From Dermanyssus gallinae (Eukaryota > Arthropoda > Arachnida > Mesostigmata > Dermanyssidae): a stretch of 64,000 nt of DNA. Below, piece by piece: positions 36,762 to 49,281 of this stretch. How positions within the stretch are numbered: the first letter of the stretch is position 1; every line of letters starts with the position of its first letter. The notes below the pieces were generated by a model. The model was not told where the DNA came from. It saw only the letters and a list, made by a program, of their open reading frames with translations, and ran no database searches. The stretch is taken from NCBI GenBank assembly GCA_003439945.1, contig QVRM01002207.1:1-64000 (forward strand). Direction: 5' to 3'. Made by a program: the position numbers and the translations under genes.

Positions 36762-39179
36762 TATCCGTTTCTCTCTTTACCTGCTGTCTCATTTTGCTTT
36801 GAAAAAATGAACTCTGGTCCTCTTTCTTGCTTGCTTGCCTTCATCTTTCTTTCCCGTGTTCATGCGTTCTCGGCGGCCTCCGCCCGTCGATGATGAACAA
36901 GTTTCCTACCAGCTACTAGACGTGTCAAACGTGTCGAAGGGTTCTAACGACGAAGCGAATAGATATAAGTGACTACTTATCGTAACTACCACACTTATTG
37001 CTACCACTAACGACTACTACTACTACTACTACTACGGACGGACAGTGGACAGACGGACAGACAGACACGCACGCAGACGCAGGGATAAACGATTGGATGG
37101 ATGACGTTGCCGCCGCCTCCGCCGCCCACACTCGCCGTGCCGGGTCATCCATCCCGGGATGTAACGTCGTTGGTCAACGGCGGCCATGACCATCACCACC
37201 ACCACGACCACCAACCAGCATGAGCAGCAGCTAGGTGACTGCGACAATCGCGCTGCTGACGAGCGCGCTGATGACCGACCAATGCGAGGCGGAGGCGGGG
37301 GCGGCCGATACGACAGCTCAGCAGTGTCAAGAAGACTCAAACAAAACAAGGCGATTAGCCGGCTAAATAGATCGACGCACTAATACTGCTGCTGCTGCTG
37401 TTGCTGCTGCTGCTTTGCAGCCGGTGCTGGGGGCAACAATTTGACTAGTAGTTGTAGTAACCGGTTGGGCAGGAGGACGGCACCCACCAGCCAACCAGCC
37501 GGTGGGCGCGTCACGCTTGCGCATTCATTATGCGACATCTCTTATTGCTGTCGTTTTACGTCTCTCGTTGTTGTTGCTTGCTGCTTGTTGTTGTTGCTCT
37601 TGTTCTGGTGATGCTCTTGTTTTTGTTATTGTTGCTGCTGCTGTGACAGTTGCGCTACTGCAGTTCGATGCGTCACTCTTTCGCTCTCTCTTCTCTCTCT
37701 CTCTCTCTCTCTCTCTGTTCATCTAGCCGATGCCATTGCACTTGTCCTCTTTCTCGTATCGTCGATATCGTCGAAGGTCAAACGCTGCAGCCTGATGATG
37801 CAACAACGAACGAACGCCCTGACGGACGGACGAGAAGGAAGAAGAACTCGGCGTATCGTATCGTAATCGCCATTGTGCTTGTCGCCAATACAGACGGGCG
37901 GACGGACAGACGGACAGAGGACGAACAGACGTACGAAAATCAACCCCGACGACTGGACGAATAGCGAACAGCTGGCCGATGAATGGCTGCGGCTGGTGTG
38001 TGTTGCTTGGCGGCCGCCAAGAAGCCATGTCCGAGAGAAATGTCCGCTCATACGCATTGGCTCTCGCTGCTCGCCACCGCAAGAAAGCACCTTCGATCAA
38101 TTCGATCCACAGGATGATGGCCCACAACGGGCTCTGCTGATGCATGCCAGGACCCACCCTGCCGCTCGCCGCTCAGCGCGCCGGCCGAACACAGCAAGCA
38201 CCCCACTCTGTACCCTGTACCCATCGCTGCACTCAAACACTGTTCCGTCCTGTGACAGGTCGAATTCGCGCTGAATGACGGCCTCGTATGCACACATCTA
38301 TTCATATATATATATATATAGACAAACACACACGTATGTACATACATCGATGCATACACGTCACTAGTTAGCGTAGGACTGAGAGCGGAGACCTGGAGAG
38401 ACTGAGGAACGGACGACGAGGTCTAGGGTGAAGTACAAGGGGAGCAGGCAAACGGGGACCCGAGATCAGGTCGGTCAAACTATGATGATGTTGGCGATGG
38501 TGATGATATTGATAGCGCGATCGATACCTGTCTAATAATGCGCGACGCAGAAACCGTCTACGACGTTGCTCTCTGCTGCTGCTGCTGCCGCCCCTGCTGC
38601 CGCGCCTACTGCTTTTCTTGCGGCTGTCGTCTCGTGACAGATAGATATGTAGACTAGCCCACCACCCATGAGCGGCAGCACTGGTTACCACGTAAAGACC
38701 GGACGACATGTATTCCCTTTCACTCGAGTTCTCTCTCTATGTCTCTCTCGCGCTCTCTCTCTCTCTCTCACGTGTCTCTCTACCTATATGTAAATATATA
38801 GCCTCTATATATATATATATATATATATAGCTTCATCTACCCAATATCTCTCTTCATTACGTTTAAATACGGGTTTTTATCAACCCCTTGTTCTGTTTGC
38901 GCTATGATCTGTGTCTTGCTTCTTCTATGTGTCGCTCGTAGGCGGCTCTGTTTGTATGTGCTCCCTCCGTCCCCCGTTTTGCCTGAGACAGAGAAATGAG
39001 GAACACTAGAATGCACCGCTGTCTGTCTCTTATTTGAAGTCCTCTCTGCCTCACTAGTAGTGTTACCCTGTCCTCTCTGTTATCTCTGCACGCATATATA
39101 TATATATATATATATATGCGTCCTTCTGCTTACCGGTTGGTCTTCCAGCGTTTAGGCAGTGTGCGCGCCTCATTTCTCC

Positions 39180-39210
<31 letters not shown>

Positions 39211-41353
39211 CCTTGTCTTTCTCCCTATTTAGCGCAAGAGACAACTCAGAGACAGGACCCCGCCGGCAGACGTCTCGTTGAGTGGTCATGTGATTGAGCG
39301 ATCGTGCCGCCATCGTTCTCCACCCAACTCGAAATACGGAGACGACATCACCATCCGGCGGCAACGATCCGATCGTGTACAATTATCCCTTTTTCTCATC
39401 GCCGCTCTCACTTCCTAACTAACAATCATTTTTGGGGACGAGCGGCTTTTGTCAAGGCAAAGCGGCAATACTTCCAAGAGTGTGTGTTGGCTCTCAAAGT
39501 TTACCTCATTTACTGCTGGTACCGCAGAGCCTGGCAGGCCAAGCTACCACCACCACCGCCGGCGCTCTGGTATCGACCAATGCAGATGGAAGACTTGTGT
39601 GAGCTTCCTGTGTCGCACCCTTTTCCACTCGTTTTCCACGCTTTAGGGAGACTGAGCTCGCGTAAAAGTAGCACTAATAGAACCAGTTGAACTCCTAGTA
39701 GTAGTCGTATAAGTAGTCGTAGTAGTAAGGCATAAACCCACATACACACACACCCGGGAGTTCGACCGTGGTTGGTTGGGGGGGAATTTATTTAATAGTT
39801 GTGGACGTGGGCCAATTGTCGTTGTTGTCTTCTTCTTCTTCGTGGTAGTAATAGTAGTAGTAGTAGTAGTAGTAATAGCTGTGGTAATATAACGAAAACG
39901 GCAGTCGAGAGTGTGGCGAGAAAACAACCGCATAGTAAACAAAGAAATGGCAGCTGCTTTAGCATACACTGCAGCGGTCGATGGACGTGGTGGTTCTGCT
40001 GCTGCTGCTGGCGGATGGGGGCTCATCTGGTTAGCTTCTTCCGCGGCTTCGTGACGAGCTGACGACACCAAGCCCGTTTCGTCGCCGTATTTAGACGGCC
40101 ATAACGGCCGCATGATTGATAGCATAGATGGCTGTTATAATTGGAAGATAGGCCATCCGCGGCGAAACACGTATCCTCTCACTGTTGTGTCCCCCTCGTC
40201 CAAATCGTCCTCTGTCATAGCTTGCCAGCTCGTCTACCAGCTCGCACCCCTCCTTCGCATACACACACACACTTTCTTGCGCCCTCTCTGCCTCTCCCTG
40301 CTTGGTTTTACACTCTGCTGGTTCTTCTCACTCTGTGTGTTCCCTTTTCTCTCGTCCATCAATAATCATCTCGATCGTTTGCATACGTCGTTGCTTGATG
40401 GACTCGCTGGCTTAGCAGCAACAGGCGGACATATGTATGCAATGCCCCGCCTGAGTTTGTGTGTTCTATTTTACCCTATAACTTAATTCCCTCTATCGTG
40501 TCCCGTTTGCCTCTACTTGTCTGTGGGCTACCGGTAACATAACTACCTGTCGGAGACACTTTTACTAGACACGCCGGCACGTTCTGCGGACGTACAAACT
40601 GAATGCCACACGGGATGCAGTGAGACTGCGTCTAATGCAAGCCGGAGTGCAAGCGATTGTGCCTGTAAAGCCTATCCCTGTCCTTTATACTTTACATGCA
40701 CTCCCTTATACTCATGTGTTAAACAATATCTAACGTATGAGTTCATAACGTTTGCCTTGTTATTGTCCAAAGGGGTGTTTCTATTATGACAGTTGTTTAA
40801 TTTTGTTTTTATTGGCATTAGCAATCAATCTTTGGCATCGCTTTGCACTACAGATGTTTTGTTCTTCAAGCTTTTCAACCCAATCATAAAGCATGTTGAA
40901 CGCGGTCGGATTGAAGGCCATTTTCGTGTGCTCCTGTCATCGCAGCACGCATTGGTCTCACGACGGCTTTACATACGGTAGGCAAAGCTCCGCACCGGAG
41001 CGGGCTAGAAACAAGGAGTGGCGTGGTTCCAGTCAGCTTTGCGAAGCAAAAACAATGGGCCGGAAGGCAGTTCGGCCGGTACCTTAGCTAGGCCGGTAGG
41101 GAGGTGGTAAGTTGTGGTCGTGGTCGTCGCCGTCGTCGTCGTCATCATCGCCAAGACCAGTTGCTACACGAACAAGACGAAACGGTGTGCTGATGAGGCG
41201 CAGCGTTGGCGTCGAGAGTATGCGAGAGTATGGCAGCTAACCAGTCTTAGTTAGTTAGCAGAGGGACCACCGGAGCGCGTAGGAGGAAGCACTAAATGAG
41301 TCGCCCTTTTCCATATTATCTCCCTCTCTCTCTCCCTCTCTCGCTCGCTCTCT

Positions 41354-41367
41354 CTATATATATATAC

Positions 41368-41424
<57 letters not shown>

Positions 41425-41470
41425 GATATATATATATATATAATATATATATATTATATATATATATATG
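41354..41470. repeat. Interrupted (AT)n cluster
   Basis: About 115 bp of AT repeat carries regular single-base slips (ATAATA, TAGATA), preceded by a (CT)n tract at about 41321-41355. Confidence 0.95.
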
Positions 41471-42850
41471 CCTCCATTTCTAGCCGTGTCTAAAACACAC
41501 ACACATTGGCCGTAAGACAAGGCAATCGACCAAGGCCCAACAGAACCATATGTGGTCGCCAGGCATGCGACTCTGGCTCGACACAAGGAAGGCCTGGTGA
41601 GTGCCACCGCCGGGTGCCCAAAAGGGACTGCGTGTAGACAGACGGCAGCGCGTTTTACTAGCAACGACGGCTGGTCGTTGCATTCTGCTTGGAATGATCT
41701 GCGATCGTAGTTTCGTGATCGGTTTCGCTACCATAGGTCGGGTTTCGAGCTACCACGGAAACGGCACGACGTGGTCCGTCTGTTGCTCGAGGCGAGTTTC
41801 GAGCACGGATCCGGGTATTGGGGCTGTGTTGAATTGTCGAGCGCATTTTGTCACAACCGACGCTGCCCGCTACCGAATGGTATGGCCCTAGTTACAGATG
41901 CTAGGTCTCACAGAGGGGCTTATTTACGTACACTAAGCGCCATAGTTATAAACGCCTGGAATCAACTGTGGGTTCTACTCGGCCTCGTGGCCTTCTGGCT
42001 TGGCTTCTTGTAGTGAAACACCAGCCACGTCTACCTGCACTATTAAACGACATGTTCTCATTAGTCTTAATTCTAATGCCTTTTTGTATAATGCAGTAGG
42101 TTCGATCGTTCAATGTAGTTCTGAGGCGTGGCTTGTCAAACATATTAGGGTTCGACCCACATGTGATAAACGGTATGTCGTAGGCATATTTATCTCAATT
42201 GTGAGCTTTTACAATAACGTATGTGTGTTTCTTCAATACCGTCCTAATTCATAATCATGGGCTTAGTTTGTTTAGAATGCTGCTAGGGCAAAATTTAGGT
42301 AATAGAAAGTGCGTCTTATATATCTAACAAGGCCACCTAATTTGGCATATATTGCCTTCTTATTGACTGGTGTGAGCGAAACGCAATTATGTGTGCTACC
42401 TACTCTCAAAAGATCGCAATTGTACTAGATTGCCTGCGATCGACCATTTTAGTTGAGCAATTACTAGGTAAACGAAAGTACTGAAAGATAAGAATAGAAA
42501 CTACTGAGACAACAGAAACTACACGACGCCTATTACACAGAAAACATTGCGTATCGGTATAAACTTCGAACATCATACCGTTAAGTGGAATAGAGCGTCT
42601 TGTTTAGGAATGACAATGAAATTTAAATGTTGTGTAGTGCGTATGTGGCTGGCTCAACACTACTTCAAAAAATGTATGGTTGCAAGAGAACGAGTTGTTC
42701 GAGTAAGTTGACAAAAATCGAGTTCCAGTGACGTCTAATGTTTGGGCTTTCACGTTTAATACCTTAAACATTTGCCACTACGCGCCTAAAACATATAGAT
42801 TCAGAAAACTCTGTATTTACCGCAAATTATTTTGGTATCAGGTCTATTCT

Positions 42851-43149
42851 GTGGCGGCGTGGTCTAGGGAACTAATGCGCTAGCCATCGTTGTCATCTTC
42901 CGGGGTGTCGCCGGTTCGATCCCTGTTGTTGATCGAATTTTCTTTGAGCGATGCTGATTGAGAATAGATGATAAACCATACCGCTGAGAGTCAGCGGCCA
43001 TGCTGCCAAACGGACTGTTGGGGAAACCCTTGATATCTTAACGTGTCCGGCCCTCGGTGCATTGAAGATATACCTCAGGTTAAGTTTCGAGCCCGTAGGG
43101 GACGGGGGATGGTCTAGGATTAAAACAACCTCCTTAAAAAAATAATTCT
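42851..43149 (+). mobile_element. SINE-A copy 5, full length
   Basis: About 299 bp is flanked by an imperfect 11-bp duplication, AGGTCTATTCT (42840-42850) and AGGTCTATGCT (43150-43160). The head GTGGCGGCGTGGTCTAGGGA holds the A-box. GGTTCGATCCC is a perfect B-box. The body carries AATTTTCTTTGAGCGATGCT and the 17-nt hairpin CCGCTGAGAGTCAGCGG (42981-42997), then the GTAGGGGACGG block and a short A-rich tail. It aligns along its full length with copy 4. Confidence 0.9.
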
Positions 43150-43887
43150 AGGTCTATGCTGATTCGATTTGCGATATAATTAGCGTAAGCCGTTGCTTTC
43201 GCCCCTAACGTCGGATTTCTATAGAGTCCTATGTTAACAGAGGGGGGACGTAAGCGGGTTATGTGGTGTAGTGTACTAGCGGCGTTTGATGTGGTGAAGG
43301 AGAAATTGTGTTTAGAACAAGGTGACCATATAAATGCCGTGTACGTTTTCACTTGATTTAGTTTCAGCCAATCTAATTATTTCCGAAAGTCGTGTCTAAA
43401 TAAGTCTGTACCGCAGCGCCGTTTTGTGCTTGTACTCCATTGTGCTAAAATAGTACGTTTAGGCCTTAGGGTAGTTATTTACCATGCTTTATAAGCGTAA
43501 TGGCAAAATATTAAGACATTCAAGGTAGAAACTCAATGACTTTATATTACATAATTTCGATGTTAAAGAACATATTCAACACAAACATTTGGCTTCTACT
43601 AGTCGACGTTGGATGCTCTCCCACAAACACACATTTTGCAAAGTGATGTCCGGCCAGTCATATCCAACGTACAATTGCATTAGTAATTTTACTTTTACTC
43701 TAAAACTAGAGATTGTGTCCCCTTCCAATGAAAAGTATGCTTATTTTAACTAAAGCTACAGCCCCTCAAGTCCGGCTAAATTGGGATGGACACCAGGTAA
43801 ATATGTAGATATGGGTATATATACATATTACTAGCAAGCATACGTTAGTACGTATAACCACATTCCTATAAATGTATGAATGTTTGT

Positions 43888-43920
<33 letters not shown>

Positions 43921-43921
43921 T

Positions 43922-44800
43922 ACTAGGTAGATCCGGTGGCGTGGTGGCTTAAGTGTGCGCCTCGCAACCGGAGGAGATATATAGGTGCGCGGGTTTGAGC
44001 CCCACCGTTGCACATTTGTATTTATAGGGGTCCGTCTATGAAGCAATGTGAAAAACAGTTACGTGAACGTTAAATCTTGGCTGAGGGTCAGCCCGAAAGC
44101 TTTAGATACTAGGTAGATCAAAAAGTTTGTAGTATGGATAACAAGCAATACACGGACGAGGACCACGTAATTTTCAATATTTAGTATAGTTGCCCCGAAA
44201 CTCCATATTTTTCGCTATGTACTCCAACGATCCCCAATAGCATTTATACCACGAGCAAATATTTCGATTCTCTAGACTCTAAATACTCGTCTACAGCGCA
44301 TATCACATCACCGTTACAAAGATATATTTTTGCAGAGAAATACTTCTTGAGGTTTTCAAATAGATAATTGTTGCACATGGCCCGAAGAGGACAAGTATGC
44401 TTGACATTTGGCGTAATTTGCCCATGGCATAATGAGACGTGTGTACGGGCGCACTGTCGTGGTGAAAGGGCACAGTTATTTTCTGCATTACGGGCTGTGT
44501 TGTTATGAGGCGTTCCTTCACTTGGTCCAGGAGTGGTAAGCCCCGGTTTTGTCAGTGGTTACGATTCTGCCCAAAAAATCCTGCGGTTTTCATGTCAAAA
44601 GTTCTGAATTGCTCTCCGAAAATGACAAGCGTGTCGGCTTTTGCTCAGTCGTTAGCTTTTTCCTTTAATATTTTTGATTGCATAAATTCAGAGTAGTATC
44701 GTATGCACTGCAACATAGCGAACGTCCATATTTTCTGCTATTTCGCGCAGCTTCACTCGGCGATCAATCATCACAAGTTAGTAGACCATATTATCTCTTA
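43922..44800 (-). pseudogene. Decayed mariner-type DNA transposon
   Basis: Minus-strand translation shows mariner transposase landmarks in order. At about 44710-44790 is DRRVKLREIAENMDVRYVAV (DNA-binding region). At about 44440-44465 is PFHHDSAPVHTSHYAM (second catalytic Asp motif HHDNAPVHTS). At about 44330-44360 is YLFENLKKYFSAKIYL, in another frame. The expected third acidic residue before YLF reads Asn. Several stops and frameshifts make it inactive. The 3' terminal repeat with CTAGGTAGATCAAAAAG lies beside a TA and an (AT)n array, as expected for TA-specific insertion, and is split by SINE-B copy 2. No matching 5' terminal repeat was found. Confidence 0.8.
43934..44103 (+). mobile_element. 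SINE-B copy 2, full length, nested in mariner
   Basis: A 170-bp element is bounded by a perfect 16-bp duplication AGATACTAGGTAGATC (43918-43933 and 44104-44119), so its ends are certain. It starts CGGTGGCGTGGTGGCTTAAG. TGGCTTAAGTG fits the A-box and GGGTTTGAGCCCC the B-box, about 35 nt apart. The tail holds the hairpin core GGCTGAGGGTCAGCC (44079-44093) and ends GAAAGCTTT. The target is the terminal repeat of the mariner relic, so this insertion is younger than the mariner. Confidence 0.93.
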
Positions 44801-45977
44801 TACATGAGGCAATGTATTTGGTAATAGTACTATACGCCGGTGTTTAGTTCCGTAAACAGTAGCTAATTTAGCTTTAATTACATTTGTAATTAAACCTTTA
44901 AAAAATGCTTAAGCTAAGCACGATACTCTGTCTACATTATCACTGGAGGGTCTGGCGTGTTGTTACAGTTGCGAGACCTGCTAATAACGCAATTCAAAAC
45001 CATTCCATGTGATACTTGTTTTCGTTATTTCCAAAGAACGTGTCTCTCAGGTGCCGTAGTCGACATGAGCTTTTTTGAAAATTTAGATGGGCGATGCTAC
45101 GAAACTTTTGTTCCATTTGGTATCCATTTGGATATATATATATATATATATGTAGATGTCCAAGAAGGCTAGTTGAGTGTATACATGTGTGCGATGCAGT
45201 CGCGCTTTAATAAAATTTTGCTCGCAGCTGTAGGTCGCCCGGCGTCTAAAGAACAGAGGCATCAAAGTACCCTCTTACGTGGCTGCTTTTTCCGACGACG
45301 GTTTGATCATCTTTGCTAGGGCGGTCCCGAGCGCCCGGCGACCGCCTTCGCGTTTACCAGCACCACCACCGTCATAGTTACCACCAACAGAAACACCAAC
45401 AGCGGCAGCAAGCACAACAACAACCACAACAACAACAACTACTACAGCGGCAGCAGCAGAAGCAACAGCTATGACGGCAGTAGCAGTAGCAGCAGCAGGA
45501 ACAACATCAACAACAACGGCATCATTGTGATTATCATGCCTATCTTGATCACCATCAACACCCCACTTACTCGTCACGGTGTGGTATCATCTACCCAAAT
45601 AGCTGCGGCAAAGTTTACATTACCTCTGGCGCTAGAGCTGCTTCTGCCACAGCTTCTGCAGCTGTTGTTTTTGTTGTTGCTGTTGTTGTTGTTTTTGCGG
45701 TTGCTCCCGCTGCTTTCGTCGTCGCAGCCGTCGCTGGCGCATAACGGATTCATATACCAGTCAGCTACTACAGATAACAGGCCTATCTCGGCAGCTTTTA
45801 GCGGGCCGTCAAGACTTTGGCCTGGTGAGGTCAGCAGCAGCAGGAGCAGCAGCGGCGGTGGCGGCGGCAAATGCGGCGGTGACGGAATACAGAGGCCAAG
45901 CTAACAACAAACACTATAGCAAAACCAGCACCTCACGCAGCTGCTCTCTACTCGTGCAAACTGCCAGATTCGAAAGC

Positions 45978-46015
45978 CGCCCGGGTGCGTGCGTGTACTC
46001 GCACGCACCCGGGCG
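45978..46015. other. Perfect 16-bp GC-rich hairpin
   Basis: CGCCCGGGTGCGTGCG (45978-45993) is perfectly complementary to 46000-46015, with the 6-nt loop TGTACT. Each arm holds only two A/T bases. No mobile element was recognised around it. Confidence 0.9.
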
Positions 46016-46760
46016 CATTCAAACAGGCATTCTCTATGAGAACCCCAGCCCATTTCTCTGCACCCCTAGGAAACACCCCACGCCCCCCCCCTCCCTTCCC
46101 CCTTCCCTCCATTTCTCACGCTACTTTCCTTTGAACCAGACTTAGGCCACTTCTCGCCGGTGGGCCACCCACGAGACACCCGCGCTTCTGACGAGGCGGC
46201 CTGCCTGACACCTAATCTTATCAACTGTTCCATTCCGAAAATATTAGATGCATTAATGCTCATATGGTCTCATCCCTTTTTGCGCTCTCTCTGTCTTTCT
46301 TCCCCTCCCTCCCCCTTACCTCTATATATACCTCTATATATATCCGCGATACGCAAGCTATCGGTGAAGCTAAGGAACTTTGACTATTTCGACAGAGCTC
46401 TAGGTCGGTTGTGGCTGCTACAGAAGATACAGAGCATAATACACTGTGATGGTTGACTTGCAAGTTGTTCAGATAGTGGAGCAGCAAGCGCTCCATCACC
46501 ACCAACACCACCACCATACGCTATAGACACGTTGTATCTGCCGAACTGCTCACATTGTACATGGTGACCTAATCATAAACGTGCGCTTTCAGTGCAAAGG
46601 ATACGAAGATGAAACATTATAATAATTATTGCGTATTGTGCATAGTATTATTAGTTAGTGTTACTACTACGACCGTAGTAATGACACAAACATCGCAAGC
46701 TAAAAGTCAAGTTTGTTCAATCTACTCTAACATAAAAATGAAATCAACCTAGCTATAAAT

Positions 46761-46950
46761 ACCGAGCAAGATGACTTAGTGGCAATGTCTTTGCCTTGCA
46801 TTCGGGAGGCCTGGGTTCGAGACCCAGACCGGCCCCTCTTAAGTTCGTTTTCATGGTTTCCAATTTAGACTAAGTAAATGCTGGAATGGATTAAAAATCG
46901 ACCATGACATGAAAAAAAACGTACACGGTCATTAGCCTTACGAAACGACA
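46761..46950 (+). mobile_element. SINE-C copy 1 (tRNA-derived SINE)
   Basis: It starts ACCGAGCAAGATGACTTAGT. TGACTTAGTGG fits the A-box and GGGTTCGAGACCC a B-box with perfect TΨC-type stem symmetry (CTGGGTTCGAGACCCAG). The tail runs through TGGTTTCCAATTTAGAC and ends CATTAGCCTTACGAAA. It aligns over about 185 bp with copy 2. The tRNA-like part resembles an Ala-type tRNA (TGC in the anticodon position) but the stem is mismatched. No clear target duplication. Confidence 0.85.
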
Positions 46951-49258
46951 AAAAATAGACTGCACCCACATTTTCTACTTTGTGTCACACGGCAATATAT
47001 AGACGCTAGACACAGTTAACCTAAGTGGGCAATTGCGTATATAGCAAAAACAAATATCTTAATTGGAAAATTGTGCAAAACTGAATCCTTTTAGTGATGA
47101 TGTTGATTACGAATTTTAATTTATATAGATATATAGGGACGGACGACGGCTGACAGAGGGAAAATGCGGTCTATTAAACAAGATGTAACAATCCAACCAA
47201 CAGGTTTATAGGCCACATGCTCTCCGCGTTGCGCGGCCATACAATTCGGATATATTTTAATATAGACCGAATAACACAATTGGGAATAATGTCTGGATCA
47301 GTCGAGGAGCTTCACTGACCGATTGCGTTACCTCATCTTGTTTCGAGAACCCAGACATATCGAATTGCAATTACATAAGTAAACTACAAATGATTTTGCT
47401 GGGAACTGAAAGTTGGCCGTTTACTCAAATGGGTCTATCGTAGGCCTTGCCCGGTAAAATGCCATGCTGCAGCAATATATAAGCGGCCCTCGGCTCGTCG
47501 ACCTGCGTTCGTATTGACCACATTGACTCGAGAAGATGTCGAGATTGGCAGTCGGCATCCGGAAGCGCGGCAGATTTACCAGCGCCCAGTTTCGACGGGC
47601 CCGGGTGTGAGCGCGTGAAAAGAGACTTCCCAGCGACGATACAAAAAGCTTAATTACCTCCTTTAAGGGGCAAATGACGGAGTGATGTAGCACACGATTG
47701 GAGTACTAGCTACCGATCCAGGCTTCTAGTACGCGCGGGCAGCTACAGAGAGCTACCAACTAAACTGAGAAGAAAAATAACAAATTGAAGACAAAACAAC
47801 AACACAAACAACAACAACAACAACAAAGAAGAGCAAAGGACAGATTCACGGTGTTTTTTTTCACTATAAAGCACCCCACCACCCCACCAGCCATCACTGC
47901 GACGACAACGACGACGACATTGCCACAATGATGGCGATGATGATGATGATGATACAAAGGGCAACATGCATTTAACACCTAATTAATATCTACAAACGCT
48001 AACCTCTCCCCTATGCGGTCGGCGAGTGTTTTCGCCGGCCCGTTCTGGCAAGCCAAAAACTGCATAGGCGAATGCCCCTGCCTCGACCGTCACCGCCACC
48101 ACCATCACGACCACGACCACGAACGAGACAGAGGGTTAGTAATGTCGGTGAGACGTTTTTGTTTGGCCGGACGGGGCTTGCTGATCGCTGCTGCTATCGT
48201 CTGATCGTCGAGGTGAAAGCAGTAGTTGTAGTAGCAGCAGCAGAAGCAGTAAAGGTAAGTAGTATAAATAGAAGCCGTAGCAATAGCAGTAGGTTTGTGG
48301 TGGTGGCTGTGATGGTGGCTATGATGGCTGTCATTGGCAGAGGCGGGTAGCCAACCGCCAGTTGTGGGTTAAGTTTTTGCAGCTCCACCGCCTGCGGTGG
48401 CGGCCGGCTGGCTGGCTGCCGCCGCGGACACTGTCTGCTGTGTCGGCTAGTGTTGTTGTAGAGTAGCCGTTGTAGCAGTCGTTCAAGTCTTACTAGTAGT
48501 AGTAGTCAGTTGTAGTAGTCGTACATAGTAGTAGTCTAGTAGACAGTGAGAAGGGGGAAGTAGTTCGTAGTAGGCGAGAGCGGCGGGGGGCGGGGAGGGG
48601 GGGTTCCGCCGTCGTTGTCTTGCCAGACAGAGTGTCCGTGTATGCATGTACGGGGGTATGTGTTTGTCAGCCCCCCCCTCCCCAGGGGCACAGCAGTAGC
48701 AGCGGCGGCGGCGCCGATTACTCGGGTCGAGTCGGGTCGGTTAGCCAGTCATAAGAGGCTCTTCGTCATCATTAGAGCCTTCAATCCTTTACTGCCTAAC
48801 CGCTGACCCTACTAACCAGCTCGTCTCTCTCTCTCTCTCTCTCTCTTCCTCCCTCCCTCTAACTCGCCCCCCCCCCCTCTCTATTCCTCCTCCTAACGTC
48901 TTCTCTCTATTTCTCCCTATCTCTCTCTCTATTTCTTTCTCAGCCTGTTCCACTCCCGCTTGGTCTTCTATGACTAGCTGTCATACAAAAACGGTCACAA
49001 CAACACACAAAACTCGTACCGAGACAGCCCGAGTTCTGCTCGACGTCAACAAGAACAAGCCATATCGATCGGTCGTACGTGGAAGAAGATCGAAGAGACT
49101 GTCCGGCTATTGGTGGCTGTTGCTGCTGCTGTTGTTGTTGTTGTTGCTGTTGTGGTTGCTGCTGCTACTGTTGTTGTTGCATTTTTGCGGGTAAACCCAA
49201 GCCGTAAACACAGCCACGCACGTAGTACACCAGTGCGATATCGTTCAAGACGCTGGCG

Positions 49259-49281
49259 TTGTTAGGTCACCGACCTAACAA
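49259..49281. promoter_or_regulatory. Palindromic AGGTC inverted repeat, site 2
   Basis: The 10-bp arms TTGTTAGGTC and GACCTAACAA are perfect around ACC. The core TTAGGTCACCGACCTAA matches site 1 (22336-22352) at 15 of 17 positions and contains AGGTCA followed after one base by CGACCT, close to an IR1 nuclear-receptor element. Function is inferred. Confidence 0.35.

Larger units (their letters stand above)
31245..42850. other. Gene-empty stretch dominated by microsatellites
   Basis: No gene supported. It contains (AT)n at about 32066-32111, 34313-34354, 34968-34997, 35017-35058, 35717-35737, 36279-36302, 36739-36762, 38304-38321, 38807-38830, 39096-39117 and 39183-39211. Also present are GTT/GAC/CAT triplets at about 32810-33000, GA tracts at about 33200-33275 and 34030-34052, (CT)n at about 36726-36740 and 37694-37714, GTT/GCT triplets at about 37384-37410 and GTA triplets at about 39845-39880. 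The unique DNA at 31.3-32.0 and 40.4-42.8 kb shows nothing recognisable. Confidence 0.65.

Noticed and set aside
42881..42930. A functional tRNA gene at the A/B boxes of SINE-A copy 5
   Set aside because: The boxes fit, but acceptor and anticodon stems do not close and the sequence continues as the repeated SINE body.
46761..46840. An Ala-type tRNA gene
   Set aside because: The T-arm is good but the anticodon stem is mismatched, and the same sequence recurs at 57898 with a shared tail, so it is a SINE.
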